From JACPNO01 sp963825405 (GTDB lineage Bacteria > Acidobacteriota > Terriglobia > Bryobacterales > Bryobacteraceae): 64,000 bases of DNA. The position numbers were made by a program, and so were the translations under genes. This document shows, piece after piece, positions 7,720 to 16,161 of the stretch. Location of the stretch: NCBI GenBank assembly GCA_963825405.1, contig CAWGTB010000001.1:248001-312000 (forward strand), read 5' to 3'. Position 1 is the first letter of the stretch. The number at the start of each line of letters is the position of its first letter. Under the pieces are notes generated by a model, which was not told where the DNA came from, did not search any database, and was given only the letters and a program-made list of their open reading frames with translations.

Positions 7720-10095
7720 CTAGCCTGCCGCTGCCAGGTTGCTTTCAGCCGCATCGCCCGACTGTTTAGCCTGATACATTCGCCGGTCTGCGACGGACAA
7801 CAGTTGCTCGGCGTCACTGCCGTCGTGGGGAAAGCAAGCCTCTCCCACACTCATCAGCAGCGTTTCCGATCCCGTCACTTTGCCCGCGACTGCGGCGATA
7901 TTCTTCAACTGCGCGATGCGCTGCCGCATCACTTCACGATCGGTCCCCGGAAGCAGCAGGACGAATTCGTCCCCGCCCATGCGCGCGACGTAATCGTATT
8001 CGCGGCAATTTTCCCGCAGCGCGTCGGCCACCCGCCGCAGCACTTTGTTGCCCTCCAGATGGCCGTAGCGATCATTGATCTTTTTGAATCCATCCAGATC
8101 GCAGACCAGCACGGTCAATGGTTGACTCATGCGCTGGCAGCGCGCGATTTCGCTGTCCAATCGGATGAACAGTGAGCGCGTATTAGCTAGCCCGGTCAGG
8201 TAATCCGTCGTTGCCGAGTTCTCCGCCTGGCGAAACTTGAGCGCATTTTCGACTGACTGGGAAATCTTCGAGCTCACCGCCAGCAGCACGCGCAGGTCGT
8301 CTTGCGAAAAAGCGTCCTTCGCCGCCCGGTAAAGCGTCAGGACGCCGATGATTCCGTTCGCGCCCTCCAGCGGCACGGCCAGCCCTGAGCGCAGCGTGCT
8401 GAACTGCGTGGGGTCATCCAAATAGCCGGACTCAACCGATGGGTTGCCGTTCAGAATCGCCTTCTTGTTTTCCGCCACCCAGCCTGAAAGCCCTTCACCC
8501 ACCGGTATCGCGAGCGATGAAAACAGCCGGAAGTTTTCGCCCTTGACGTATTCCGGCACCAGCCGGCCGCTCTTGCAGAAGTAGACCGCGAGCGAATCGT
8601 ACGGGACCATCTGCTTCAGCCGGGTCTCGACGACGGATAGCGTCTCATCCAGGCTCAGCGAATTTCCCAGGTCCCGCGTGAGTTCAAAAAACAGGTGTGC
8701 TTCTAGTCTGGCGGCCGCAATGGAAGTTTGGAAATCGATCTTTCTGGGCGTTTCGAACCCGGCTTCCGGCCGCTCGCCCTTTTCAATTTTCACGTCCGTG
8801 GACAGCGTCGCTTTCGGGACGGGCTGCGATTTCGCCAACTGCTCGAGTTCCACATAACGCCGCTGCAGAATCGTTACCACCACCGGATCGTAGCTCTTGC
8901 CGGCGAGCTTAGCGACATAATCCATGGCCTCGTTCAGAGGCAGCGCCGGCCGGTACGGCCGATACGAAGCCAGGGCATCCAGGCAATCCACGGCGGCAAG
9001 AATTCGCGCGCCCAGCGGAATCTCCCCGCCTCTCAGGCCCGTCGGGTAGCCAGTGCCGTCCCACTTTTCGTGATGTGCCCTGACAATCGGCACCACAGGA
9101 TACGGAAACTGCACCCGCTCCAGAATCTCGGCGCCCACGGTCGGGTGAATCTTCATCTTTTCGAATTCTTCCGGCGTGAGCTTTCCGGGTTTCGAAATGA
9201 TGTGCTCCGGCACGGCCAGCTTGCCGATATCGTGCAGCAGCGCCGCGGCTCGCAGCGCTTCGAGCTCCGAGTTGCCCAGCCCCATCTCTCGCCCGATCTC
9301 AACCGCATAGGTTCGGACCCGGCGCAGATGCTCGTGCGTGTTGTGATCCTTGGCTTCAATGGCCAGCGCCAGCGCTTCGATCGTCCGCAGATGCAGCGCC
9401 GCCATGTCTTCGACGTGTTTCTTTTCATCTTCCAGGCGGCCCAGGTAATCGCGATACGCGCGGTAAATAAAAAAGATGATGGGCAGAAGCAGGATAGAGC
9501 TGTGCCATTGAACCTGCCGGCTCATCACGCTCACAATCCATGCCACCGACGCCCCCAGCAGGTAAAAGGGAAATGTCCAGAAATAGCAGCCATGCCAAAC
9601 TTTGCTCAGCGGTGTCCGTTCCGTAAGCGAAATTACCAGCGCGACGCCACCGGTGTTCACCACGAAAAACATCAACGCAATCAGAATCAGCAGGACGGGC
9701 GTGCTCTCCAGCCCTCCCAGCACGCGCCAATGATAAAGGCTGTAGCAGATACCGATGGAGATGGCCGTGTTCGCCAGGCTGAATCCCGCCTGAATCGGTT
9801 TGAATCCAAACTTCTGTCTCCACGTGCATTGCACCAGCGTGCCGATGCAGCCGATCGCCAGCGTCTCGGCCAGGCTCATATCCACGATGCCAATGAGGAC
9901 GAATAGAAAGTTCACCGACATGTTGCCGGTGACTCCAGGCAAGTTGACCTTGAGCCCGGAAGAAACCACTGCGATACCCAGGTAACAGAGAAACCGCACC
10001 ATGTCGTGCGACTGCCACTGGCCGGCTTGCGACGCCACAATGGCGATGCCTGCCAGGCAGACGGCGCCTATGTAAAGTTTGGCGACGGTCTTCAT
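7720..10095 (-). CDS. Membrane-bound HD-GYP / GAF / GGDEF cyclic-di-GMP enzyme
   Basis: 791 residues. The N-terminal ~225 residues hold six or more TM helices. An HD-GYP phosphodiesterase domain (about 240-410) follows, with LLHDIGKLAVPEHI for the HD pair and HHEKWDGTGYPTGL for the GYP loop. Then come a GAF domain (about 440-600) and a C-terminal GGDEF cyclase domain with an intact ARMGGDEFVLLLPGTD signature. Both catalytic motifs look intact, so it could make and degrade c-di-GMP, with GAF and membrane domains as sensors. The order (HD-GYP before GGDEF) is less usual than GGDEF-EAL fusions. The ATG overlaps the sigma-54 activator gene by four bases. Two PilZ receptors are encoded at 11427 and 22598. 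Confidence 0.92.
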   Translation of the reverse strand: MKTVAKLYIGAVCLAGIAIVASQAGQWQSHDMVRFLCYLGIAVVSSGLKVNLPGVTGNMSVNFLFVLIGIVDMSLAETLAIGCIGTLVQCTWRQKFGFKPIQAGFSLANTAISIGICYSLYHWRVLGGLESTPVLLILIALMFFVVNTGGVALVISLTERTPLSKVWHGCYFWTFPFYLLGASVAWIVSVMSRQVQWHSSILLLPIIFFIYRAYRDYLGRLEDEKKHVEDMAALHLRTIEALALAIEAKDHNTHEHLRRVRTYAVEIGREMGLGNSELEALRAAALLHDIGKLAVPEHIISKPGKLTPEEFEKMKIHPTVGAEILERVQFPYPVVPIVRAHHEKWDGTGYPTGLRGGEIPLGARILAAVDCLDALASYRPYRPALPLNEAMDYVAKLAGKSYDPVVVTILQRRYVELEQLAKSQPVPKATLSTDVKIEKGERPEAGFETPRKIDFQTSIAAARLEAHLFFELTRDLGNSLSLDETLSVVETRLKQMVPYDSLAVYFCKSGRLVPEYVKGENFRLFSSLAIPVGEGLSGWVAENKKAILNGNPSVESGYLDDPTQFSTLRSGLAVPLEGANGIIGVLTLYRAAKDAFSQDDLRVLLAVSSKISQSVENALKFRQAENSATTDYLTGLANTRSLFIRLDSEIARCQRMSQPLTVLVCDLDGFKKINDRYGHLEGNKVLRRVADALRENCREYDYVARMGGDEFVLLLPGTDREVMRQRIAQLKNIAAVAGKVTGSETLLMSVGEACFPHDGSDAEQLLSVADRRMYQAKQSGDAAESNLAAAG

Positions 10096-11099
10096 TTTCC
10101 GATTTCCGCTGGATCTTCGCTCGAGGCGTAGAGCTTCATCTTGCGAATCAGCGTGCGGCGCGAAATGCCGAGCAGCTCGGCGGCGCGGTCCTGCCTGCCC
10201 TTGGTCTGCGCAAGCGCTTTACGCACCAGCTCCTGTTCCATGTCGTCAAGGCGGAGCGAAGAACGGGTGCCGGTCACAGCGCCGCGGACGTCTTTGCTGC
10301 ACAGCTCCGGTGGCAGATCGAACGGCTGAATCTCGCCGCCCTCCACAAAGATTGATGCCGTCGTGACCGCGTTGCGCAATTCCCTCACGTTGCCCGGCCA
10401 CGCATAAGCGCGGAGGAGCTTCAGCGCATCCGCCGAAAAGCGCAGTCCAGGATCCTGCTGCGCCAGAAAATGCTTCGCCAGCGCTTCGATGTCTTCCAGC
10501 CGTTCCCGCAAGGGAGGCACGCGCAGATGGATCTGGTTCAACCGGTGATACAAATCCTCGCGAAACTTTCCCGCGCTCACGCGCTCTTTCAGATTGTTAT
10601 TGGTGGCTGCGACAATGCGCACGTCGACCGTGTTCTTGCGCGTGCCGCCCAGGCGAAAGTACGGCGCGCCATCCAAAACCCGGAGCAGTTTGGCTTGCAG
10701 CTGCAGTTCGAGCTCCCCGATTTCATCCAGGAATAACGTGCCGCCGTTCGCCAGCTCGAACATTCCCAGCTTGCTCGATTCAGCGCCGCTGAACGCGCCC
10801 TTTTCATAGCCGAATAATTCGCTCTCCAACAGATGCCCGGGAATCGCTGCGCAATTGATATCGATCCAAGGCTTCGCAGCCCGCGGAGAATACTGGTGAA
10901 TGGCCCTGGCGACAAGTTCCTTGCCCGTGCCGCTCTCCCCCGTGATAAGCACTGCGTTCTGTACACGGGCCACTTTTTTGGCGGAGGCCAGTAAATCGAG
11001 CAGGCTCTTGCTGCGGATTATCGCCTGGATTCCCATGATCGGCAGAGCCTCCGATACGGGCTCCGGCAGGACGCCAGATCTGGCTGTTGGGATAACCAC
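10092..11099 (-). CDS. Sigma-54-dependent transcriptional activator without receiver domain
   Basis: 335 residues. An AAA+ activator domain starts almost at the N-terminus: Walker A GESGTGKE at 54-61, sigma-54 contact loop GAFSGA at 101-106 (a conservative T-to-S change from GAFTGA), Walker B TLFLDEIGEL at 121-130. A Fis-type HTH closes the protein (RAAELLGISRRTLIRKMKLY). There is no REC, GAF or PAS domain, so activity must be controlled by level or by a partner, as in PspF-like activators. The listed start is GTG at 11099; an internal ATG at 11036 is possible. It heads a run of six genes on the minus strand. Confidence 0.9.
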   Translation of the reverse strand: MVIPTARSGVLPEPVSEALPIMGIQAIIRSKSLLDLLASAKKVARVQNAVLITGESGTGKELVARAIHQYSPRAAKPWIDINCAAIPGHLLESELFGYEKGAFSGAESSKLGMFELANGGTLFLDEIGELELQLQAKLLRVLDGAPYFRLGGTRKNTVDVRIVAATNNNLKERVSAGKFREDLYHRLNQIHLRVPPLRERLEDIEALAKHFLAQQDPGLRFSADALKLLRAYAWPGNVRELRNAVTTASIFVEGGEIQPFDLPPELCSKDVRGAVTGTRSSLRLDDMEQELVRKALAQTKGRQDRAAELLGISRRTLIRKMKLYASSEDPAEIGK

Positions 11100-11426
11100 G
11101 TAATCTAATTAACTGTATTTCGAGACGCAAACAAGTGCTTTCTTCTGAATTCGGCACGTCAAATCCCTAATTTTTCAGCCGCTACCCCGCGAATTAACCG
11201 AAGATATGAGGAATTAACCATATTTTACCTGCGCCGGAGGCCAGCTATAAATGCTCTGGTGAAACACTCCCCGACCTTCGCGCTAGTCTCTTTACCGCCT
11301 GACAGCGTGTCACCTCAAGTGACAAGGCTTCTCGCCGGCGAGGGCGTGGGCAACCACAAAGCTACTGATTACAGCAGCGGAAACCTGGAGAGCCAATTGC
11401 ATACGGAGAGTCTGAAGGTTAATTGC
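11100..11426. promoter_or_regulatory. Divergent intergenic region with tandem GAATTAACC repeats
   Basis: About 330 bases between the divergent sigma-54 activator gene and the PilZ gene. GAATTAACC occurs at 11191-11199 and 11211-11219, exactly 20 bases apart, so on one face of the helix. A reverse-oriented GGTTAATTGC lies at 11417-11426, just before the PilZ ATG. This is a plausible operator for a dimeric regulator of one or both directions. No convincing -24/-12 site was found here. Confidence 0.4.
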
Positions 11427-11813
11427 ATGAGAGATGACGTACAGGCGCCAGTAAGCGGCACCGAATTGGAAAGGCGCGATCGCTCGCGCGTGGCCCTGCG
11501 TTTGAAGTGCCGCGTGGAGCGCCCCGGGCAACTGGATCGCCCCGCCTGGAAATCCATCGAGAACATTAGCCGCAGCGGAATGCTGATTCGTTGGGGTGGT
11601 GGTCAAGATACGCCGCCGGCCGTCGGCGAGGTCCTGTTCGTGAAGCTGAAGCTGCCTGTTAATCCTACATTCGGGCAGCGATGGATGCTCTTTAATGCCA
11701 GCGTGGTCCGCGTGACGCAGGCAGACTCTGCGTCTCCGATGGTCGCGGTATCCGGAGGGCCCGTCAAATTCTGTCCCAGCGCGATGGAGGATCGCAATGA
11801 TCGCCTTTGCTAA
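11427..11813 (+). CDS. PilZ-domain protein (c-di-GMP receptor candidate)
   Basis: 128 residues from the ATG at 11427. This start is preferred to the longer frame from 11259 because GAAGG lies eight bases upstream and the extra N-terminus looks non-coding. A single PilZ domain carries both c-di-GMP motifs: RRDRSR (RxxxR) and NISRSG ([D/N]xSxxG) about 45 residues later. It is a cytoplasmic stand-alone receptor. Its last 17 bases overlap the start of the subtilase gene, so the two are probably translationally coupled. It diverges from the sigma-54/c-di-GMP operon. Confidence 0.85.
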   Translation: MRDDVQAPVSGTELERRDRSRVALRLKCRVERPGQLDRPAWKSIENISRSGMLIRWGGGQDTPPAVGEVLFVKLKLPVNPTFGQRWMLFNASVVRVTQADSASPMVAVSGGPVKFCPSAMEDRNDRLC

Positions 11814-13569
11814 ATCCACCAAACCAGCCGTTCGCTGCGCGGGTCTCTGGCTCAGTTTGCTGCTCGCCGCTTCGGCGTTCGCCGACAACTCCAAAATTTC
11901 GCCGGACCTTTTGCCGCTGCTGTCCAATCCGTCGAGCTCTGTCAATGTCATCGTGCAGTACAACACCACCCCGCAGCAGTCCTGCAATAGTGGCAGCGGG
12001 TTGGTGGGCGGCCTCCTCGGTGGCGTCACCTGCACAGTTGCGAATGTAGTCGGCGTCGTGGTTCACACCGTCTTCTCACTGATCAACGCGATAAGCGGAA
12101 CGATGCACGCCGGCGACGTGGTCGCCCTGTCGAATCAGTCCAACGTCAGCTATATTTCACTCGACCGGCAGGTAGCCGCCTTGCTCGACTACTCAACCAG
12201 CGCCGTTAATGCGCCCGTTGCGTGGAATGCTGGCCTCGACGGAACTGGAGTCGGCATCGCCATTATCGATAGCGGCATCTACGCCCATCCCGATCTCGGC
12301 GCCGCCCATTCCAGCCAGTCACGCGTCGTTTACCGCCAGAACTTCGTCGCAGGCGCGGCGCAATTTGACGATTACGGCCACGGCACTCACGTCGCGGGCA
12401 TCGCTGCGGGCAACGGAAAATCATCGTCCATGCCGGGATCGCTGCACCTGCTGCGCGGCGTTGCTCCCAATGCCAATCTGCTCGATCTTCGGGTGCTCGA
12501 CAAAAACGGCATGAGCTCCGACAGCCTGGTTATCGCCGCGATACAGCAAGCAGTCCAACTCAAGAACAAGTACAACGTGCGCGTGATCAACCTTTCGCTG
12601 GGCCGGCCCATCTACGAAAGCTGCAACGTCGATGCGCTCTGTCAGGCCGCCGAAGCAGCCTGGAAGAGCGGCATCGTCGTGGTCGCCGCAGCAGGCAATC
12701 TCGGTCGCAACGGCTACGCCACCATTCTCGCCCCCGGCAATAGCCCGCACGCCATCACCGTTGGCTGCATGAAGACCGAGGAGACCTATCCGCGCAGCGA
12801 CGATCTCATCGCCAGCTACAGCTCGAAAGGCCCAACCTATATCGATCTGACGGTGAAGCCCGATTTGGTGGCTCCCGGCAACCTGGTTGTGTCACTCCTT
12901 GCGCCCGGATCGACATTGTCGGCTGAGTATCCGGCAAATATCGTCGCGCCGTCTTATTACACATCCGCAAAGAACGCAGGCCCGTCCGAGTATTTCCGTC
13001 TCAGCGGCACCAGCATGGCGACGCCGGTGGTTTCCGGAACCGTTGCGCTGATGCTCCAGCAAACTCCCGGCCTCACGCCGGACACTGTCAAAGCGCGCCT
13101 GATGAAGACCGCAACCAAGTCTTTTCCGGCATACAGCACCGCGACCGACCCGGACACAGGCCATACCTATACCAGCACCTACGACATGTTCACGATCGGC
13201 GCCGGGTATCTGGATATCGCTGGTGCACTGAGAGACTCCGATACGGCGCACGGTTCGGCACTGTCGCCCAGCGTCCGCTACGACCTGCTGCATGCGATGG
13301 CGTATCTGGTTACGAATTCCTCATCCACCTGGTGGAGCAGCCCGGGGTTGAACACCTCCGCGGTCTGGGGATCAACCGTACTCTTGAACGGTGCCGGCGG
13401 CGCGGCAGCCATCTGGGACAGCTCGGCTGCTTGGGGCAGTTCTGCAGCCTGGGGAAGCTCAGCAGCATGGGGCAGCATGTCGCCCGGATCCACTTCGGCG
13501 GCGTGGGGCAGCTCAGCGGCTTGGGGAAGTTCGGCCGCGTGGGGTAGCAGTACGGATGGCGAAAAGTAA
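11797..13569 (+). CDS. Secreted S8 (subtilisin-like) serine peptidase with WGSSAA-repeat tail
   Basis: 590 residues. The N-terminal signal peptide ends near SAFA, and an inhibitor-like propeptide region follows. The peptidase triad is visible: Asp158 in AIIDSGIYAHPDL, His195 in YGHGTHVAGIAAG, Ser406 in SGTSMATPVVSG, with oxyanion Asn in VAAAGNLG. The C-terminal ~55 residues are tandem (A)AWGSS units in two blocks of three, separated by MSPGSTS. Such Trp-Gly-Ser tails resemble C-terminal repeats of other acidobacterial S8 peptidases and may mediate surface attachment or secretion (inference). It overlaps the PilZ gene by 17 bases, and a tiny secreted-peptide ORF follows at 13594. Confidence 0.92.
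   Translation: MIAFAKSTKPAVRCAGLWLSLLLAASAFADNSKISPDLLPLLSNPSSSVNVIVQYNTTPQQSCNSGSGLVGGLLGGVTCTVANVVGVVVHTVFSLINAISGTMHAGDVVALSNQSNVSYISLDRQVAALLDYSTSAVNAPVAWNAGLDGTGVGIAIIDSGIYAHPDLGAAHSSQSRVVYRQNFVAGAAQFDDYGHGTHVAGIAAGNGKSSSMPGSLHLLRGVAPNANLLDLRVLDKNGMSSDSLVIAAIQQAVQLKNKYNVRVINLSLGRPIYESCNVDALCQAAEAAWKSGIVVVAAAGNLGRNGYATILAPGNSPHAITVGCMKTEETYPRSDDLIASYSSKGPTYIDLTVKPDLVAPGNLVVSLLAPGSTLSAEYPANIVAPSYYTSAKNAGPSEYFRLSGTSMATPVVSGTVALMLQQTPGLTPDTVKARLMKTATKSFPAYSTATDPDTGHTYTSTYDMFTIGAGYLDIAGALRDSDTAHGSALSPSVRYDLLHAMAYLVTNSSSTWWSSPGLNTSAVWGSTVLLNGAGGAAAIWDSSAAWGSSAAWGSSAAWGSMSPGSTSAAWGSSAAWGSSAAWGSSTDGEK
13410..13560 (+). repeat. In-frame tandem repeats encoding (A)AWGSS
   Basis: Seven or so copies of a degenerate 18-base unit (like gcttggggcagttctgca) encode AWGSSA. 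They form two blocks interrupted around 13477-13496. All copies stay in frame, and synonymous variation between units argues for selection on the peptide rather than very recent slippage. Confidence 0.8.
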
Positions 13570-13593
13570 TCGAGGGAGGCGATCGGGGAATTG

Positions 13594-13716
13594 ATGAGGA
13601 TGAGATTGTCAAAATTAGTTTTACTCGCGTTCATTGCTAGCTTGAGTTTGGTTTTTAGGGGCGCTCCGGATCACGTCAAATCGCAGCCGATCGCAGTCGT
13701 CGTCTGGGGCGCCTAA
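13594..13716 (+). CDS. Possible 40-residue secreted micropeptide
   Basis: An ATG frame of 40 codons begins MRMRLSKLVLLAFIASLSLV, a textbook basic-plus-hydrophobic signal sequence. It ends in IAVVVWGA, echoing the Trp-Gly of the upstream tail. It lies 24 bases after the subtilase stop in the same direction. A purine-rich GGGG at 13585-13588 is the only Shine-Dalgarno candidate. The ORF is too short to judge by coding statistics, and no family is recognised. It could be a processed peptide, a membrane peptide or chance. Confidence 0.4.
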   Translation: MRMRLSKLVLLAFIASLSLVFRGAPDHVKSQPIAVVVWGA

Positions 13717-13738
13717 TCCGATGTTACGCTGACAGTCG

Positions 13739-14212
13739 ATGATTCTCCGCCGCGCGCTCCCTGCTGACCTGCCGTTCATCCTGCAGCACGAGGAGAAATT
13801 TCGCGGTCTAGGTTTTGTGGGCGGCGATGACCAGTCAACCCACCACCGCCAGTTGACCGATCCGGATTGCCTGTATTTGTTGATCGAAGTGGATGGCTCG
13901 CCGGCCGGTTATGCCATCCTACGCGGCCTCGCTTCCGCCAACGGCAGCGTGGAATTGAAGCGCATTGTGATCGCCGAGCCCGGGCAAGGCGTAGGGCGTC
14001 AGGCGTTGCAGGCGGTCATCGCGAAGGTGTTCGGGGAATTCCGCGCCCACCGTTTGTGGCTGGACGTGTTTGAGGACAACAGCCGCGCCCGTCACGTCTA
14101 TCGTTCTCTCGGATTTGTCGAAGAGGGCGTACTGCGCGAATGCATCAAGCGCGGCGAGGCCTACCGTTCGCTCGTCGTGATGTCGATGCTAGAAACCGAA
14201 TTACCCAAGTGA
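13739..14212 (+). CDS. GNAT-family N-acetyltransferase
   Basis: 157 residues covering a complete GNAT fold. The acetyl-CoA pyrophosphate loop is EPGQGVGRQALQAV (Q/RxxGxG/A type) near residue 81. The C-terminal NSRARHVYRSLGFVEEGVLR is the usual beta-bulge and Tyr segment of RimJ/RimI-like enzymes. It transfers an acetyl group to an amine, but the substrate cannot be read from sequence. It converges with the aminotransferase gene, overlapping by 12 bases at the 3' ends. Confidence 0.85.
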   Translation: MILRRALPADLPFILQHEEKFRGLGFVGGDDQSTHHRQLTDPDCLYLLIEVDGSPAGYAILRGLASANGSVELKRIVIAEPGQGVGRQALQAVIAKVFGEFRAHRLWLDVFEDNSRARHVYRSLGFVEEGVLRECIKRGEAYRSLVVMSMLETELPK

Positions 14213-15445
14213 CGACACAACCTCCAGCACATGGTCGATATCGGCAGGGCTGACGTACAAGTGCGCGGATAGCCGCACGCCCACATTGCCGCCCTGCGCG
14301 CGCACCCGAATCTTGCGCTCCCACAACGCGTCCTGCAATTGCCGGCCCGTGCGGCCGTTCACTCCGAAGGTCGTGATCGCCGCTGCAAAACGCGGATCGG
14401 CAGGCGAAGCCACTCGCGCGGCGGGAATGCGCGCCAGCCCGTCGCGCAGCCGCTTGGTAAGCATCGCGTCCCAGCGCTCAATCCGCGCGATGCCGATATT
14501 GTTGATGAAACGCAGCGCCGCCCGCAGCCCGTAAACCGTGGCCAGGCTGCCCGTGCCGTAATGCATGAAGCGAAATGCGCCGGCCGCCTGATCGTCGAAT
14601 CCGCCGCTAGCCAGCGTGCTCCAGACCCGCGGCTGAACTTCCCGTTTGATGTACAAAATGCCAGTGCCCTTAGGCGCAAGCAGCCATTTGTGCGGGCTCG
14701 CCACATACGCGTCGCAGCCAATGTCTTTCATATCGACGCGCATCTGCCCCACAGCTTGCGCGCCATCCACAATCGAAAGCGCCCCGCGATCCCGCGCCAG
14801 GGCGCATAGCTCACGCGCCGGCAGCCGTATGCCGAGGCCCGACGTGATGTGGCTGAACATTACCACGCGCGTCTTCGGCGTAATCGCCGCAGCAAATTGT
14901 TCCACAATTCCGTCAGGACCTTTTTGAGGAACCGGCATCAGCGGCAATTCTTTCACCACGATCCCCTGCCGCTTGGCGCGCAACTGCCAACTCCCGATGC
15001 CGCCGCTGTGTTCCATGTTGGTAGTGAGCACTTCGTCCCCAGACGCAAGTTCCAGCCCATTCGCCAGCATGCTCATCCCGACGGTGGCATTCTGCGTGAA
15101 AGCGATTTCCTCCGCCGTGGCGTTGAGGAATGCGCCCACCTCCGCGCGAAATTCCATCAGCGGCTGATAACCGGTAAGCGGCTCGCCGTCGGCCTGGAAA
15201 TACGGCCAGTCCGGCAGCTCGCGCTCGATGCGCTGAATGCCCCCGGCGAGCGCGTCAGTAACTTCGCGCGGCGAAGCCCCCAGCGTTCCGGTGTTGCAGT
15301 AAGTGACGTTCTCCGGAAACAGAAATTGCTTCCGCGCCGCCACAAACACCGCAGCATCCGAATCCTCCGCGGCGGGAGCAAACGCTACCAGCCCCGGTAC
15401 CGCAAGCTGAGCTAAAAATGTTCTTCGTGCGACCTCATGAGTCAT
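14201..15445 (-). CDS. Exported class V aminotransferase-fold PLP enzyme
   Basis: 414 residues. The N-terminus VARRTFLAQLAVPGLVAFAP looks like a twin-arginine signal, unusual for a PLP enzyme. The fold-type I core resembles isopenicillin-N epimerase/SufS relatives: TQNATVGMSMLANGL, VDGAQAVGQMRVDMKDIGCD and the PLP lysine in ASPHKWLLAPKGTG (near 246). Substrate is unknown; epimerase, lyase or desulfurase-like chemistry is possible. A relative with the same signal type lies at 47304-48576. Confidence 0.85.
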   Translation of the reverse strand: MTHEVARRTFLAQLAVPGLVAFAPAAEDSDAAVFVAARKQFLFPENVTYCNTGTLGASPREVTDALAGGIQRIERELPDWPYFQADGEPLTGYQPLMEFRAEVGAFLNATAEEIAFTQNATVGMSMLANGLELASGDEVLTTNMEHSGGIGSWQLRAKRQGIVVKELPLMPVPQKGPDGIVEQFAAAITPKTRVVMFSHITSGLGIRLPARELCALARDRGALSIVDGAQAVGQMRVDMKDIGCDAYVASPHKWLLAPKGTGILYIKREVQPRVWSTLASGGFDDQAAGAFRFMHYGTGSLATVYGLRAALRFINNIGIARIERWDAMLTKRLRDGLARIPAARVASPADPRFAAAITTFGVNGRTGRQLQDALWERKIRVRAQGGNVGVRLSAHLYVSPADIDHVLEVVSSLG

Positions 15446-15615
15446 GAAGCTCTCCTAGCAGCAGCCTAATACAATTTCTTCTGACCTGCCTGACGGCCAA
15501 GTAATTCAGCAACCTAAACGTCATCTGAGAATTCCGAAAATCGCGAAACACAAAACGCTTCCCAAAGGTCTAACGACCAGCAGAGCGGGAAGGAAATTGG
15601 AGAAAGGAGAAACAT

Positions 15616-16161
15616 ATGCACACATGGGCCATAGCGCTTATCATCTTACTGGCAGGCGTTGTTATCGCCGGAGCTTGTTGGATCATTATAAGCAGGCGGC
15701 GCAGTCGACATCTCCGCGGACGTTTCGGTCCTGAGTACGACCGTGTGATTCAGGAATCTAGCAACCCCAGGCGTGCCGAGGAAATTCTTGCAACCCGTGA
15801 GAAACGAGTCGAACGGCTCCATATCAGACCGCTAGCCCCGAATGAGCGCGACAGGTTCGTCCAAGCCTGGCAAAAGGATCAGTCTCGCTTTGTAGATGAT
15901 CCCCAAGGGGCGGTCTCAGAAGCGGATCGTCTCGTCACCGATGTCATGCAGACCCGCGGTTACCCGATGTCGGATTTTGAGCAGCGCGCCGCGGACATCT
16001 CAGTAGACCATCCGCACGTAGTCGAGAATTATCGCGCCGCCGCTGACATTGCGTTGCGGCACAAGCGTGGCCAGGCAACTACTGAAGATCTCCGTCAAGC
16101 CATGGTCTATTACCGCCGGCTGTTTGATGAATTACTTGAAACTATTGAGGTGAAGAGATGA
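15616..16161 (+). CDS. Membrane-anchored protein of unknown function, paralogue of next gene
   Basis: 181 residues. An N-terminal TM helix (IALIILLAGVVIAGACWIII) is followed by RRRSRHLRGRFGPEYDRVIQ and a helical domain. GGAGAAAGGAGA just upstream gives a strong ribosome site. Segments WQKDQSRFVDDPQGAVSEAD and TTEDLRQAMVYYRRLFDELL are echoed in the downstream gene (WDSIQTSFVDEPRKSVEGAD; STEDLRIALQRYRSFFMRLL). YPMSDFEQRAADISVDHP is a conserved-looking linker absent from the second protein. The ATG of the next gene overlaps this stop by four bases. Confidence 0.7.
   Translation: MHTWAIALIILLAGVVIAGACWIIISRRRSRHLRGRFGPEYDRVIQESSNPRRAEEILATREKRVERLHIRPLAPNERDRFVQAWQKDQSRFVDDPQGAVSEADRLVTDVMQTRGYPMSDFEQRAADISVDHPHVVENYRAAADIALRHKRGQATTEDLRQAMVYYRRLFDELLETIEVKR

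Noticed and set aside
11259..11426. N-terminal extension of the PilZ protein
   Set aside because: The extra 56 codons have no conserved features, and a good ribosome site precedes the ATG at 11427.
13410..13560. CRISPR array
   Set aside because: The repeats are contiguous and in frame with a protease; there are no spacers and no cas genes in the window.
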